Shown here one piece after another: positions 38,825 to 46,324 of a stretch of DNA of 46,517 bases (position 1 is its first letter; each line of letters begins with the position of its first letter). The notes beneath the pieces are model-generated. The model was not told the origin of the DNA, did not search any database, and saw only the letters and a program-made list of their open reading frames with translations. Source of the stretch: Bacillus sp. 2B10. Its GTDB lineage: Bacteria; Pseudomonadota; Alphaproteobacteria; Sphingomonadales; Sphingomonadaceae. Position numbers and translations under genes: made by a program. Location: contig RPSH01000029.1 of the NCBI GenBank assembly GCA_003946805.1, positions 1 through 46,517 of the forward strand, given 5' to 3'.

Positions 38825-40564
38825 ATGGCTTTCGGTCGGCAGATCCTTTCGGCGTTCAGGTCGCAACCGCTTTCCGGTGAGATTCCGGCTGGCACGTGCG
38901 CGCCCGCCGATGTCGTGCCGCTGGCTGTCGACCCGCGCGAACCGATCCTCGATCTGTTACCCGTGCCGACGGCGGTCATCGCGCTGGCCGACGATGACCT
39001 GGTGCGGTTCGAGCTGGTGAACGCCGCCTTCCGTGCCGCCGGGTTTTCGACGGCGCAGGGGCGCGCCGCGCTGCTCGACGAACTGGCGGAGCGGATCGGC
39101 GCGTTCCTGCAATCGTCCGACCTGCGGCGGCGCATGGCGTTGCGAATCGGCGATGCGGTGGACAGCCGGCATTACGACGTGACGCTGGCGCGGCGCCCCG
39201 AATCGGTCGGGGTCCGACGGTGCATCATGTCGCTGGTCGACCAGACGCCCGAACAACGCACCGAAACCAGCCTGCGGCGCGAGATGAGCACCGACTCGCT
39301 CACCGGCCTGCCCAACCGCACCGGCTTCGCCGACATGGTCGAGGACATGATCGTGGCGGTGGACCGCGCGCGATATGCGGTGCTGGTCGTCAACCTCGAC
39401 CGGTTCAGCCGCGTCAATGCGTGCATGGGATCGCTATCGGGCGACGAACTGCTGATATCGGTCGCGCGGCGGTTGAAGGGTGTGCTGCGCGGCTGCGACG
39501 TGCTGGCCCGCACCGGTGGCGACGAGTTCGCCGTTCTGCTGGGGCTGCGCGAGGGAACCGGGGACGCGCTGCTGGTCGCCGGGCGGCTGCAACAGGCACT
39601 TGTCCAGCCGTTCCAGCTGTCGGACTTCAGCATCCGCGTCGAATGTTCGATCGGCATCGCGCTCGGCGAAGATGCGGACGACGAGGCGGAGGACATGATC
39701 CGCCACGCGCAGTTCGCGGTGAAACGGTCGAAGCGCACCGGGCTGACCGAGGTCTATCGCCCGCATCTGTTCGATATCGTGCGTAGCCAGTTCTCGATCG
39801 AGACCCGGTTGCGCCATGCGCTGGAGGAGGGGCAACTGCGCCTCGCCTTCCAGCCGATCTGCGACCTGTCGAACGGGCGGATCAGCAGTTTCGAGGCGCT
39901 GGCACGCTGGCGGACGCCGGAAGGCGAGGAGATTACGCCGACCGCGTTCATTCCCGTGGCCGAGGAATCGGGGCTGATCGTGCCGCTGGGGCGCTGGGCG
40001 ATGGACGAGGCGGCGCGGACGCTGGCCGAATGGGACCGCCGCCTGGGCGGGCACGGCGACGCGCGGATGGCGGTGAACCTGTCGGCGGTCCAGTTGCAGC
40101 GCGACAATGTCGAGGCGATGGTCGCCGACGTGCTGGCGCGACACGGTCTCACCGGCGACCGCTTCACGCTCGAACTGACCGAGAGCGCGTTCATCGTCGA
40201 TCCCGACCGGACGCTGCACACCATGCTGGCGCTCAAGGAGCTGGGCGCCAGCATCGCGATGGACGATTTCGGCACGGGCTATTCGAACCTCGCCTATCTG
40301 CAGAAGCTGCCGATCGACAAGCTGAAGATCGACCGCAGCTTCATCACGGGGATGCTGGCCGACCGCGACAAGGTGGCGATCGTCCGCGCGATCCTGAGCC
40401 TTGCGCAGGCGCTGGGAATGCGCACCACGGCGGAGGGGATCGAGACGCAGGAGCTGGAGCATACGCTGGTGGCGCTCGGCTGTGCGTTCGGACAGGGCTA
40501 TTTCTATTCGCGGCCGGTCGATGCCGACGCGGCGTATCAGCTGCTGCTCGACCGCAACGCCTGA
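38825..40564 (+). CDS. Bifunctional GGDEF-EAL protein with N-terminal PAS-like domain
   Basis: A 579-residue cyclic-di-GMP enzyme. A PAS-like region (about 40-140) precedes the GGDEF domain with intact GGDEF at 231-235 and an inhibitory RxxD site, RGCD, at 222-225. The EAL domain has EAL at 357-359, the metal and substrate motifs ELTES, MDDFGTGYSNL and KIDRSFI, and EGIET. Both cyclase and phosphodiesterase sites look complete, so which activity wins is not predictable. There is no membrane segment. Its 3' end overlaps the convergent CCA gene by 28 bp. The ATG at 38825 lacks a clear ribosome site. Confidence 0.93.
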   Translation: MAFGRQILSAFRSQPLSGEIPAGTCAPADVVPLAVDPREPILDLLPVPTAVIALADDDLVRFELVNAAFRAAGFSTAQGRAALLDELAERIGAFLQSSDLRRRMALRIGDAVDSRHYDVTLARRPESVGVRRCIMSLVDQTPEQRTETSLRREMSTDSLTGLPNRTGFADMVEDMIVAVDRARYAVLVVNLDRFSRVNACMGSLSGDELLISVARRLKGVLRGCDVLARTGGDEFAVLLGLREGTGDALLVAGRLQQALVQPFQLSDFSIRVECSIGIALGEDADDEAEDMIRHAQFAVKRSKRTGLTEVYRPHLFDIVRSQFSIETRLRHALEEGQLRLAFQPICDLSNGRISSFEALARWRTPEGEEITPTAFIPVAEESGLIVPLGRWAMDEAARTLAEWDRRLGGHGDARMAVNLSAVQLQRDNVEAMVADVLARHGLTGDRFTLELTESAFIVDPDRTLHTMLALKELGASIAMDDFGTGYSNLAYLQKLPIDKLKIDRSFITGMLADRDKVAIVRAILSLAQALGMRTTAEGIETQELEHTLVALGCAFGQGYFYSRPVDADAAYQLLLDRNA

Positions 40565-41742
40565 GCCACGACCGCATCGGCGATCGCGGCGGTGCGCGTC
40601 GCGTCGGGAAAGCCTTCCGCGATCCACCGGTCCTCGACCTGCCGCAGCGCGCGCGCCACATCGGGACCGCGCGCGAGGCCGCGTTCGACCAGCGCGCCGC
40701 CCGACAGCGGCAGGACGGGGCGCTGCCACCCACCGACCCCGGCCGCCGCGTCCGCATCGCCGGCCAGCAGCAGCCGATCGACCGCACCCTCGATGCCCAG
40801 TCGATAGCCGAGCTCGAACGGGGTGCCCGCATCGTGGCCCAGCGCGGTGGCAATCCGCTTGCGCTGGGCGTTCGACAGTTTCAGGCGCGCGGTCACGCCC
40901 TCGGCATTGCCCGCATCGAGCAGCGCGGCCAGCCGGCGGACCGGATCGGGGGCGATGCCCGCCGCCGCCTCCGCCGCGACCAGCGTCGCCAGCCGATCGA
41001 TCCCCGCTAGGTCGATCTCGGGCAGGACCGGTCGCCAGATCGTATGGCTGGTCATCAGCCGCAGCACCGCCACCGCACCCTGCGCCAGCAGCAGCTTCAG
41101 CAGTTCATCGGCGATCCGTTCGCGCGACAGGGCCATCAGGTCGTTGGCGCGGGCGATACACGCCGACAACCCTTCGGGATCGGGCGTGTCGCCGAAGCGG
41201 GCGAGGAAGCGGAAGAAGCGCAGGATGCGCAGGTGATCCTCGGCGATCCGGCGCAGCGGGTCGCCGATGAAGCGCACCCGCCCGGCCCGCAGGTCGGCGA
41301 CGCCGCCGAAATAGTCGTGCAGCCGGTAACCGCCCATATCGGCATAGAGCGCGTTCATCGTGAAGTCGCGGCGCGCGGCATCGGCCTGCCAGTCGTCGGT
41401 GAACGCCACCTCGGCATGGCGGCCGTCGGTGGTGACGTCGTGACGCAGCGTCGTCACCTCGACGACCGTGCCGTCGGCGACGGCGGTGATCGTGCCGTGC
41501 GCGATGCCGGTCGGCACCGCCCTGATCCCCGCCGCCTGCAACCGGCGGACGACCTCCTGCGGCGGGTGGACCGTCGCGACGTCGATGTCGGAAACCGGCA
41601 ACCCCAGCAGCGTGTCGCGCACCGCCCCGCCGACATAGCGCGCCGCCCCCCCATCCGCGCCCAGCGCGATGGCGAGCCGGTCGAGCCCCGGGCGTGTCAT
41701 CCAGTCGGCGGGGGGCAGGGTAGCGGGTTCGGTCACGGCCAT
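40537..41742 (-). CDS. CCA tRNA nucleotidyltransferase / poly(A) polymerase family
   Basis: A 401-residue class II nucleotidyltransferase adding or repairing the CCA end of tRNA. RYVGGAVRDTLLG (38-43 core) and the catalytic DID at 52-54 are present. The RRDFTMNALYAD block and the DPLRRIAEDHLRILRFFRF helix follow. ATG 41742 overlaps the end of the NUDIX gene by 10 bases. The C-terminus reads RSSSS. No tRNA gene in the window is needed to explain it; the enzyme serves the whole tRNA set. Confidence 0.92.
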   Translation of the reverse strand: MAVTEPATLPPADWMTRPGLDRLAIALGADGGAARYVGGAVRDTLLGLPVSDIDVATVHPPQEVVRRLQAAGIRAVPTGIAHGTITAVADGTVVEVTTLRHDVTTDGRHAEVAFTDDWQADAARRDFTMNALYADMGGYRLHDYFGGVADLRAGRVRFIGDPLRRIAEDHLRILRFFRFLARFGDTPDPEGLSACIARANDLMALSRERIADELLKLLLAQGAVAVLRLMTSHTIWRPVLPEIDLAGIDRLATLVAAEAAAGIAPDPVRRLAALLDAGNAEGVTARLKLSNAQRKRIATALGHDAGTPFELGYRLGIEGAVDRLLLAGDADAAAGVGGWQRPVLPLSGGALVERGLARGPDVARALRQVEDRWIAEGFPDATRTAAIADAVVAQALRSSSS

Positions 41743-42323
41743 CTCAATCGTTGCGCCAGGTTGACGATCATCGCCGCGGTCGCACCCCAGATGCGCCGTT
41801 CGCCGAAAACCAGTTCGTAATAATGCCGTTCGCGCCCCTCGAACCACCGGCTGCCCAGCCCGTGGTTGGCGGCGTCGAGCAGGAAGGCGAGCGGCACTTC
41901 GAAGATCGCATCGACCTCCAGCGGGGCCGGCGCCAGCGGCAGGTCGGGCGGCACGACGGCCAGCACCGGCGTCACCTCGAACCCGGTGACGGTATGATAG
42001 CGATCGAGCGTCGCGACGATCTCCGCGCTGTCGGCGGGCAGCGCGATCTCCTCCGCCGCCTCGCGCAGCGCCGCACCGACCGCGCCGTCATCGGTCGGAT
42101 CGATGCTGCCGCCGGGAAACGCCACCTGTCCGGCATGGGTGCGCAGCGCGCCGGTCCGCTGGGTCAGCAGCACACCCGGATCGGTCCGGTCGGTCACCGC
42201 GATCAGCACCGCCGCCGGTCGCCAGCCATGCTCCGGCATCGGCACCTCGCCGTTCAGGTCGCCGATCAGCAGCGGCCCCGCCGGCGCGCCCAGCCGCTCG
42301 CGCAGCCGTTGGCCAAGCATCAT
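41733..42323 (-). CDS. CoA pyrophosphatase (NUDIX, NudL-like)
   Basis: A 196-residue hydrolase. LLTQRTGALRTHAGQVAFPGG is the CoA-pyrophosphatase signature (read in two parts), directly followed by the Nudix box at 71-94 with REAAEEIAL. The usual Glu seven residues into the box is Asp. The enzyme should split CoA or acyl-CoA to phosphopantetheine and adenosine bisphosphate. ATG 42323 overlaps the DUF1285 stop (ATGA), and its own stop overlaps the CCA gene start. Confidence 0.9.
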   Translation of the reverse strand: MMLGQRLRERLGAPAGPLLIGDLNGEVPMPEHGWRPAAVLIAVTDRTDPGVLLTQRTGALRTHAGQVAFPGGSIDPTDDGAVGAALREAAEEIALPADSAEIVATLDRYHTVTGFEVTPVLAVVPPDLPLAPAPLEVDAIFEVPLAFLLDAANHGLGSRWFEGRERHYYELVFGERRIWGATAAMIVNLAQRLRWP

Positions 42324-42883
42324 GCCGCGGCGAAGGGGAAGAACGCGCCGTCGCTCCAGAGCCCTTGCGCCCCGTCGGGGCCGGCGACCAGCCGGTCGAC
42401 GAGTTCGTAGAAGACGGCGCGGGCGATCAGCGCGTCCATGCCGCCACGCGCACGCAGGTACGGGCGGGGAGCATCGGGCGTGCCCTCGATCCGGATCGGA
42501 TGCTCGGCATCGGCGACGATCACTTCGTCGGTGTTCAGCCGGAACGCGATCCGGCTCTGCTCGCCCTCGCCCGACAGCTTCGCCTCGACCGCGACGAACG
42601 GCGCGTCGTCGACGACGATCGACAGCTTCTCGACCGGGGTCACTAGCACGTGCGATCCGTCGGGCTCGCGCCGCAGGATCGTCGAGAACAGCCGCACCAT
42701 TTCCGCGCGCGTGATCGGGCTGCCCTGATGGAACCAGCTGCCATCGGCGGCGATCCGCATCTCGCTGTCGCCGCAATGCGTCGGGTTCCAGCGCTCGACC
42801 GGCGGCAGTTTCGCCTCGGCGGCGAGGCGGGCGACCTCGGCAAGCGACATCGACGCGAAATCATTGGGGGGCTGCATGGACAT
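42320..42883 (-). CDS. DUF1285 family protein
   Basis: A 187-residue soluble protein. HCGDSEMRIAADGSWFHQGSPI is the DUF1285 hallmark and is followed by a beta-rich body. The function is unknown; a ligand-binding role has been suggested for the fold. It heads the DUF1285-NudL-CCA operon, with each junction overlapping. Association with CoA hydrolysis and tRNA maturation is positional only. A second in-frame ATG two codons downstream (42877) is an alternative start. Confidence 0.87.
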   Translation of the reverse strand: MSMQPPNDFASMSLAEVARLAAEAKLPPVERWNPTHCGDSEMRIAADGSWFHQGSPITRAEMVRLFSTILRREPDGSHVLVTPVEKLSIVVDDAPFVAVEAKLSGEGEQSRIAFRLNTDEVIVADAEHPIRIEGTPDAPRPYLRARGGMDALIARAVFYELVDRLVAGPDGAQGLWSDGAFFPFAAA

Positions 42884-42923
42884 GGGATGCCGTTAGCTCG
42901 GCCGCGCCGCCCCCGACAAGGGG

Positions 42924-43421
42924 TCACGCGGTCAGGGCGACACGCGGCGCGAGAATGCCCGATACGATCGGCACGCCGCCGCGGGCGAGGACGCGATGCG
43001 CATCATAGGGGCCGGGCATCCGCCAGCCGCCGGTCCGATCGGCGGTGAAGCCGAAGCGGGTATAATAATCGGGGTCGCCCACCAGCATCAGCAGGGCGTC
43101 GTCCCCCGCCGCCGCGATCGATTCCGCCATCAGCGCGCGGCCGATGCCCGAACCCTGCCGGTCGGGCGCGACCGCCACCGGGCCGACCATCACCAGCGGC
43201 AGTGCCACCCCGTCGTCGCCATCGAGCTGCACCGGCCAGCACTGGATCGCGCCGACCAGCCGTCCGTCATCGACCATCGCGAAGCTCAGCGCGGTGATCG
43301 GACTCAGCCCGGCGCGCACCCGATACGCCGTACGCCGATGGCGATCCGTGCCGAACGCCGCGTCGAGCAGCGCTTCGACCTCGTGCGGGGCGATCCGGGA
43401 AAGCGGCGACAGGTCGGGCAA
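42924..43421 (-). CDS. GNAT-family N-acetyltransferase
   Basis: A 165-residue acetyltransferase. VALPLVMVGPVAVAPDRQGSGIGRALM (read in parts) contains strand 4 and the acetyl-CoA pyrophosphate loop Q-G-S-G-I-G-R-A. The C-terminal LLMLVGDPDYYTRFGF is typical of GNAT proteins that modify small molecules or proteins; the substrate is unknown. The frame begins with TTG at 43421; no in-frame ATG precedes it, so the start is uncertain. It lies 40 bp upstream of DUF1285 on the same strand. Confidence 0.85.
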   Translation of the reverse strand: MPDLSPLSRIAPHEVEALLDAAFGTDRHRRTAYRVRAGLSPITALSFAMVDDGRLVGAIQCWPVQLDGDDGVALPLVMVGPVAVAPDRQGSGIGRALMAESIAAAGDDALLMLVGDPDYYTRFGFTADRTGGWRMPGPYDAHRVLARGGVPIVSGILAPRVALTA

Positions 43422-43557
43422 GGCTGGTCCATTCGGTATGCGGTTCCCGCGCCTGTACCGCGCGGCGGGGCGGGTACAAGCACGAAGATGCGGGCAGCTT
43501 ACGTGTCCGCCGCCTTCTGCTATCGCGCGTCCATTCCCTTATTGTGACAGGTGCCGT

Positions 43558-43929
43558 TTGCGCGATTCGCTCCAGCTCGAAGTTCATGATGTCGAGGTGC
43601 ATGTCCTGACGGGCATCTATTCCGAGGAAACCCATCTGCCGCAGCCGTTGCGGATCTCGATGACGGTCGACCTCGACTGCCCCGAACGCTTCACCCCCGA
43701 CACGCCGCTGTCGGCGTCGAAAAGCTATATGGACCTGAAGGAAGCGGCGACGACCTCGCTGCCGCAGGGCGTGCACTTCACGCTGATCGAGGGCGTGGCC
43801 GATCATATCGCCGACACGCTGTTCCTCTCCGACCCGCGGGTGCAGCGGGTGCAGATCCGCATCGTGAAGCTCGCCATTGCCGAGGCCGGCGAATCGATCG
43901 GCGTCACTATGGTCCGGCATCGGCGGTGA
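43558..43929 (+). CDS. folB: Dihydroneopterin aldolase FolB
   Basis: A 123-residue folate-pathway enzyme cleaving dihydroneopterin. LEVHDVEVHVLTGIYSEE, the ISMTVDLDC strand, SYMDLKEAA and LIEGVADHIADTLF (catalytic Glu region) are the family blocks. No ATG fits; TTG 43558 gives a normal-length protein and AGGTG lies 4 bp upstream. Its stop overlaps the GTG of the next gene by 4 bases, so the two are translationally coupled. Confidence 0.9.
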   Translation: MRDSLQLEVHDVEVHVLTGIYSEETHLPQPLRISMTVDLDCPERFTPDTPLSASKSYMDLKEAATTSLPQGVHFTLIEGVADHIADTLFLSDPRVQRVQIRIVKLAIAEAGESIGVTMVRHRR

Positions 43930-44675
43930 GCCGCCCGCTGGCATTGGTCACCGGCAGCTTCCGCCGGCTGGGCGGCGTGATCGCGGTGCGGCTGGCGCAG
44001 GCGGGGCATGACGTGGCGTTGCACGCGACGGCGGACGGCGATCCCGATGCGACCGTCGTGGCGGGGATCGCGGCGGCGGGCGCCTGGTGCGAACGCTTCG
44101 CCGCCGACCTGAGCGACGGCGCGGCGACGGCCGGGCTGATCCCGGCGGTGGCGGCCCGTTTCGGCCGGAGGGTCGACCTGCTGGTGAACAACGCATCGTG
44201 CTTTCGTGCCGACGACGACGCGCTGCCGTCGCCCGAATCGCTGGTCGCGCATTTCGCGGTGAACGCCGCAGCGCCGTTCGTGCTGGCGACGGCGCTGGCC
44301 GGACAGGGCGGGCGGGCGGTGGTCAACATCCTCGACCAGCGGATCGCGCACCCACACCGCGACCAGCTGGCCTACACCCTGTCGAAACAGGCGCTGGCCG
44401 AAGCGACGCGGACGCTGGCGCTGGCATTGGCCCCCGCGGTGCGGGTCAATGGCGTCGCTCCCGGACTGACGCTCGCGACGGGCGACTATACGGCGGGGCA
44501 GCTCGACCGGCTGGCAGCGATGATGCCGCTCGAACGGCTGCCCACGGCGGGGCAGGTCGCCGATGCGGTGCTGTTCCTTGCCGGGGCGGGGGCGTCGACG
44601 GGGCAGCTGTTGTTCGTCGACGGCGGCGCCGGGCTGGTGCGATACGAGCGCGATTTCGTGCATCTGGCGCGATAG
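43926..44675 (+). CDS. SDR-family pteridine reductase-like protein (FolM/PTR1-like)
   Basis: A 249-residue short-chain dehydrogenase. The nucleotide loop is TGSFRRLG (9-16), a TGxxxRxG form rather than the usual TGxxxGxG. NNAS is present. Catalytic-type residues are Asp137 (NILDQRI), Tyr150 and Lys154. The Asp-to-Tyr spacing of 13 and Tyr-to-Lys of 4 equal those of Leishmania PTR1 (Asp181, Tyr194, Lys198, from memory of the family). Together with coupling to folB this points to reduction of dihydromonapterin or another pterin. GTG 43926 overlaps the folB stop. Confidence 0.85.
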   Translation: MSRPLALVTGSFRRLGGVIAVRLAQAGHDVALHATADGDPDATVVAGIAAAGAWCERFAADLSDGAATAGLIPAVAARFGRRVDLLVNNASCFRADDDALPSPESLVAHFAVNAAAPFVLATALAGQGGRAVVNILDQRIAHPHRDQLAYTLSKQALAEATRTLALALAPAVRVNGVAPGLTLATGDYTAGQLDRLAAMMPLERLPTAGQVADAVLFLAGAGASTGQLLFVDGGAGLVRYERDFVHLAR

Positions 44676-44819
44676 GCCGCCGCTCTACCGTGCGCCGCGC
44701 GACCGAGGGTAGATCGACAGTCAGTCGGTCAGTCGGTCCGGCCGGGCGATGGGCGTTTCCGGTTGAACGATCCCCCTTCCGTCACCCCTGGAGTTTGATT
44801 CATTCGCATGGAATCGTCA

Positions 44820-44837
44820 CCCCAGCGAAGGCTGGGG
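44820..44837. repeat. REP-like hairpin 1 (CCCCAGC core)
   Basis: CCCCAGC, loop GAAG, GCTGGGG: a perfect 7-bp stem preceded by GTCA and followed by TCT. It shares GTCACCCCAGC with the hairpin at 33049-33078. Confidence 0.85.
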
Positions 44838-44876
44838 TCTCCCTCGGCGCCTGCTGCGCGCTACCGCCCGGCGATC

Positions 44877-44890
44877 CCGGCCTTCGCCGG
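44877..44890. repeat. REP-like hairpin 2 (CCGGC core)
   Basis: CCGGC, loop CTTC, GCCGG: a 5-bp stem flanked by partly pairing T/A positions and followed by AATGACG. Read on the minus strand it is CGTCATTCCGGCGAAGGCC, the opposite orientation to hairpin 3. Confidence 0.75.
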
Positions 44891-44967
44891 AATGACGCCT
44901 GTTTCAATATGAGCGGATCAAACGCTGGGGCTGATCGACATTTGGCGATGACCAAAGGATTTCGTCC

Positions 44968-44985
44968 TTCCCGCGCAGGCGGGAA
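44968..44985. repeat. REP-like hairpin 3 (TTCCCGC core)
   Basis: TTCCCGC, loop GCAG, GCGGGAA: a perfect 7-bp stem followed by TCCATAGACGC. It forms an inverted pair with hairpin 4. Confidence 0.85.
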
Positions 44986-45035
44986 TCCATAGACGCTGAC
45001 GTTTCGGCTGGATTCGCGACGCTGGCGGATGATGG

Positions 45036-45055
45036 ACTCCCGCCTGCGCGGGAGT
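45036..45055. repeat. REP-like hairpin 4 (ACTCCCGC core)
   Basis: ACTCCCGC, loop CTGC, GCGGGAGT: a perfect 8-bp stem. Its reverse complement followed by TCCAT matches hairpin 3, so the two are about 50 bp apart in opposite orientation, like a BIME unit. Confidence 0.85.
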
Positions 45056-45242
45056 GACGAAAGGGGATGGAACGGTATTCCTGCGTCCGGCGAACTGAAT
45101 GTCGATCGGCTCCAGGTCGAGCCCGGGTGACGATCCGCCCGTGAATGGCGAGCGGCTCCGGAATGACGAAGCAGGTGTCCGGTCGAGTCCGCGACGCCGA
45201 ATGTCCCCCGGTCAGGTCGCGGCGTCCGCCCGCGCGGCGTAT

Positions 45243-46100
45243 CTATCCCGCGCGCCCGTCCTCGCACCGCCCGAGCGATTCGCGCACGAACGCATAATCC
45301 TCGCGCGCGATCGCCGCGTTGGCGTCTTCCTGCGACGCCAGGCTCGCTTCGGGCAGCGTCTCGGGCAGCCCGCACGCGAGGCGATACCATGCCAGCGTGT
45401 CCGGCTTCGGCGCGCCGCCGGCTTCGTCGATGATGTCGCCCAGCGACAGCGCCCAGCGCCGTTCCTCGCCCGGTCGGCGCAGGACCAGCAGCGACACCGG
45501 ATTGCCGGTCGCGGTCTTGAGGAAGATCTGCGTCTCGCCTTCGCCCGGTAGCGTACCGGGAACGTGGAAGGCGTTGCCGACGCCGGCGATCGCGGGAGGC
45601 GCATCGGGGGCGATCACCTCGCGCACGACATCGCGCACGCGCTGGTCGAGCGCCGGGCTCCACATGAATTGTGCGTCGGGCGTCACCAACTGTACCTGAT
45701 CGGGACGCCCGGCAACGGCGCGGGCGAAGGCGATGGCCCGCTGCCGCTTAAGGTTCGGCGCACGCCCGCGCGGGTCGAACGGCATGTCGACGAGGTAGCC
45801 GATCCGCGCGGGCAGGGGGCCGCCCGCCCGAATCAGCGCACCGACATCGGCGGTGACATAGAAGCGGACATGCCCCGCCGCGAGCCCCGGTGCCTCGGCC
45901 GGCGCGATCCGTGCGACCGAGCGAATCGTTACATCCAGCACGATATCGCTCTCCAGCGCGAGCCGGGCGATCGTGGCGTACGGAACGACCGAATCATCGG
46001 TAGCGGTAACAGGTGCCGGGGCGTTCTGCCGGGCCAGAACCGGCGCGCACGCCATCAAACCGAGGGTCAGGACAAATGCGGCGGTGGGATTGCGCTTCAT
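45243..46100 (-). CDS. Secreted protein of unknown function
   Basis: A 285-residue protein with a signal peptide (about 1-23, MKRNPTAAFVLTLGLMACAP...LAR; the Cys could be a lipobox). The mature part is mixed alpha/beta, with VVPYATIARLALESDIVLDVTI and GHVRFYVTADVGALI, and repeated Arg-Ala-Pro stretches. I do not recognise the family. It is divergent from tonB with a 224-bp gap, so a shared control region is possible. The gene starts at ATG 46100. Confidence 0.7.
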   Translation of the reverse strand: MKRNPTAAFVLTLGLMACAPVLARQNAPAPVTATDDSVVPYATIARLALESDIVLDVTIRSVARIAPAEAPGLAAGHVRFYVTADVGALIRAGGPLPARIGYLVDMPFDPRGRAPNLKRQRAIAFARAVAGRPDQVQLVTPDAQFMWSPALDQRVRDVVREVIAPDAPPAIAGVGNAFHVPGTLPGEGETQIFLKTATGNPVSLLVLRRPGEERRWALSLGDIIDEAGGAPKPDTLAWYRLACGLPETLPEASLASQEDANAAIAREDYAFVRESLGRCEDGRAG

Positions 46101-46206
46101 GCAACTGCTCTTAACCGGCGGAAAACCGTGGTTACAGACTTATTTCGGTAATGCCGCGATTGTACGAATGTTTCGTCCGACAAAGCGTTTGCGTCGTTTA
46201 AAAGGC

Positions 46207-46223
46207 CGCGATAGACAATCGCG
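46207..46223. promoter_or_regulatory. Inverted repeat in the tonB upstream region
   Basis: CGCGAT, spacer AGACA, ATCGCG gives perfect 6-bp arms about 100 bp before the tonB ATG and about 107 bp before the divergent secreted-protein gene. The rest of the 224-bp gap (46101-46324) is AT-richer and holds no gene. It does not resemble a Fur box to my eye. Confidence 0.4.
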
Positions 46224-46324
46224 TCCGGAATGCCGCGTTAGCCCCGGACACGACGGTCGTTGCGTGCCGGTTTCCGCCGGACGGACCGACCCAATGTACC
46301 GGGCTAGAGGAGTTTGGTTGCTGA

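Larger units (their letters stand above)
44676..45242. repeat. 567-bp gap packed with dispersed palindromic repeats
   Basis: No gene is supported here. The gap lies between convergent genes. It has a short direct repeat (GTCAGTCG twice near 44720) and four hairpin cores, annotated separately. Between them are fragments such as TCCGGAATGACGAAG that look like decayed copies of the same families. The hairpins occur in both orientations. Confidence 0.8.

Noticed and set aside
44700..45240. Possible small genes or a structured ncRNA in the repeat-filled gap
   Set aside because: The frames are short and built from palindromic repeats; no conserved fold beyond individual hairpins could be seen.
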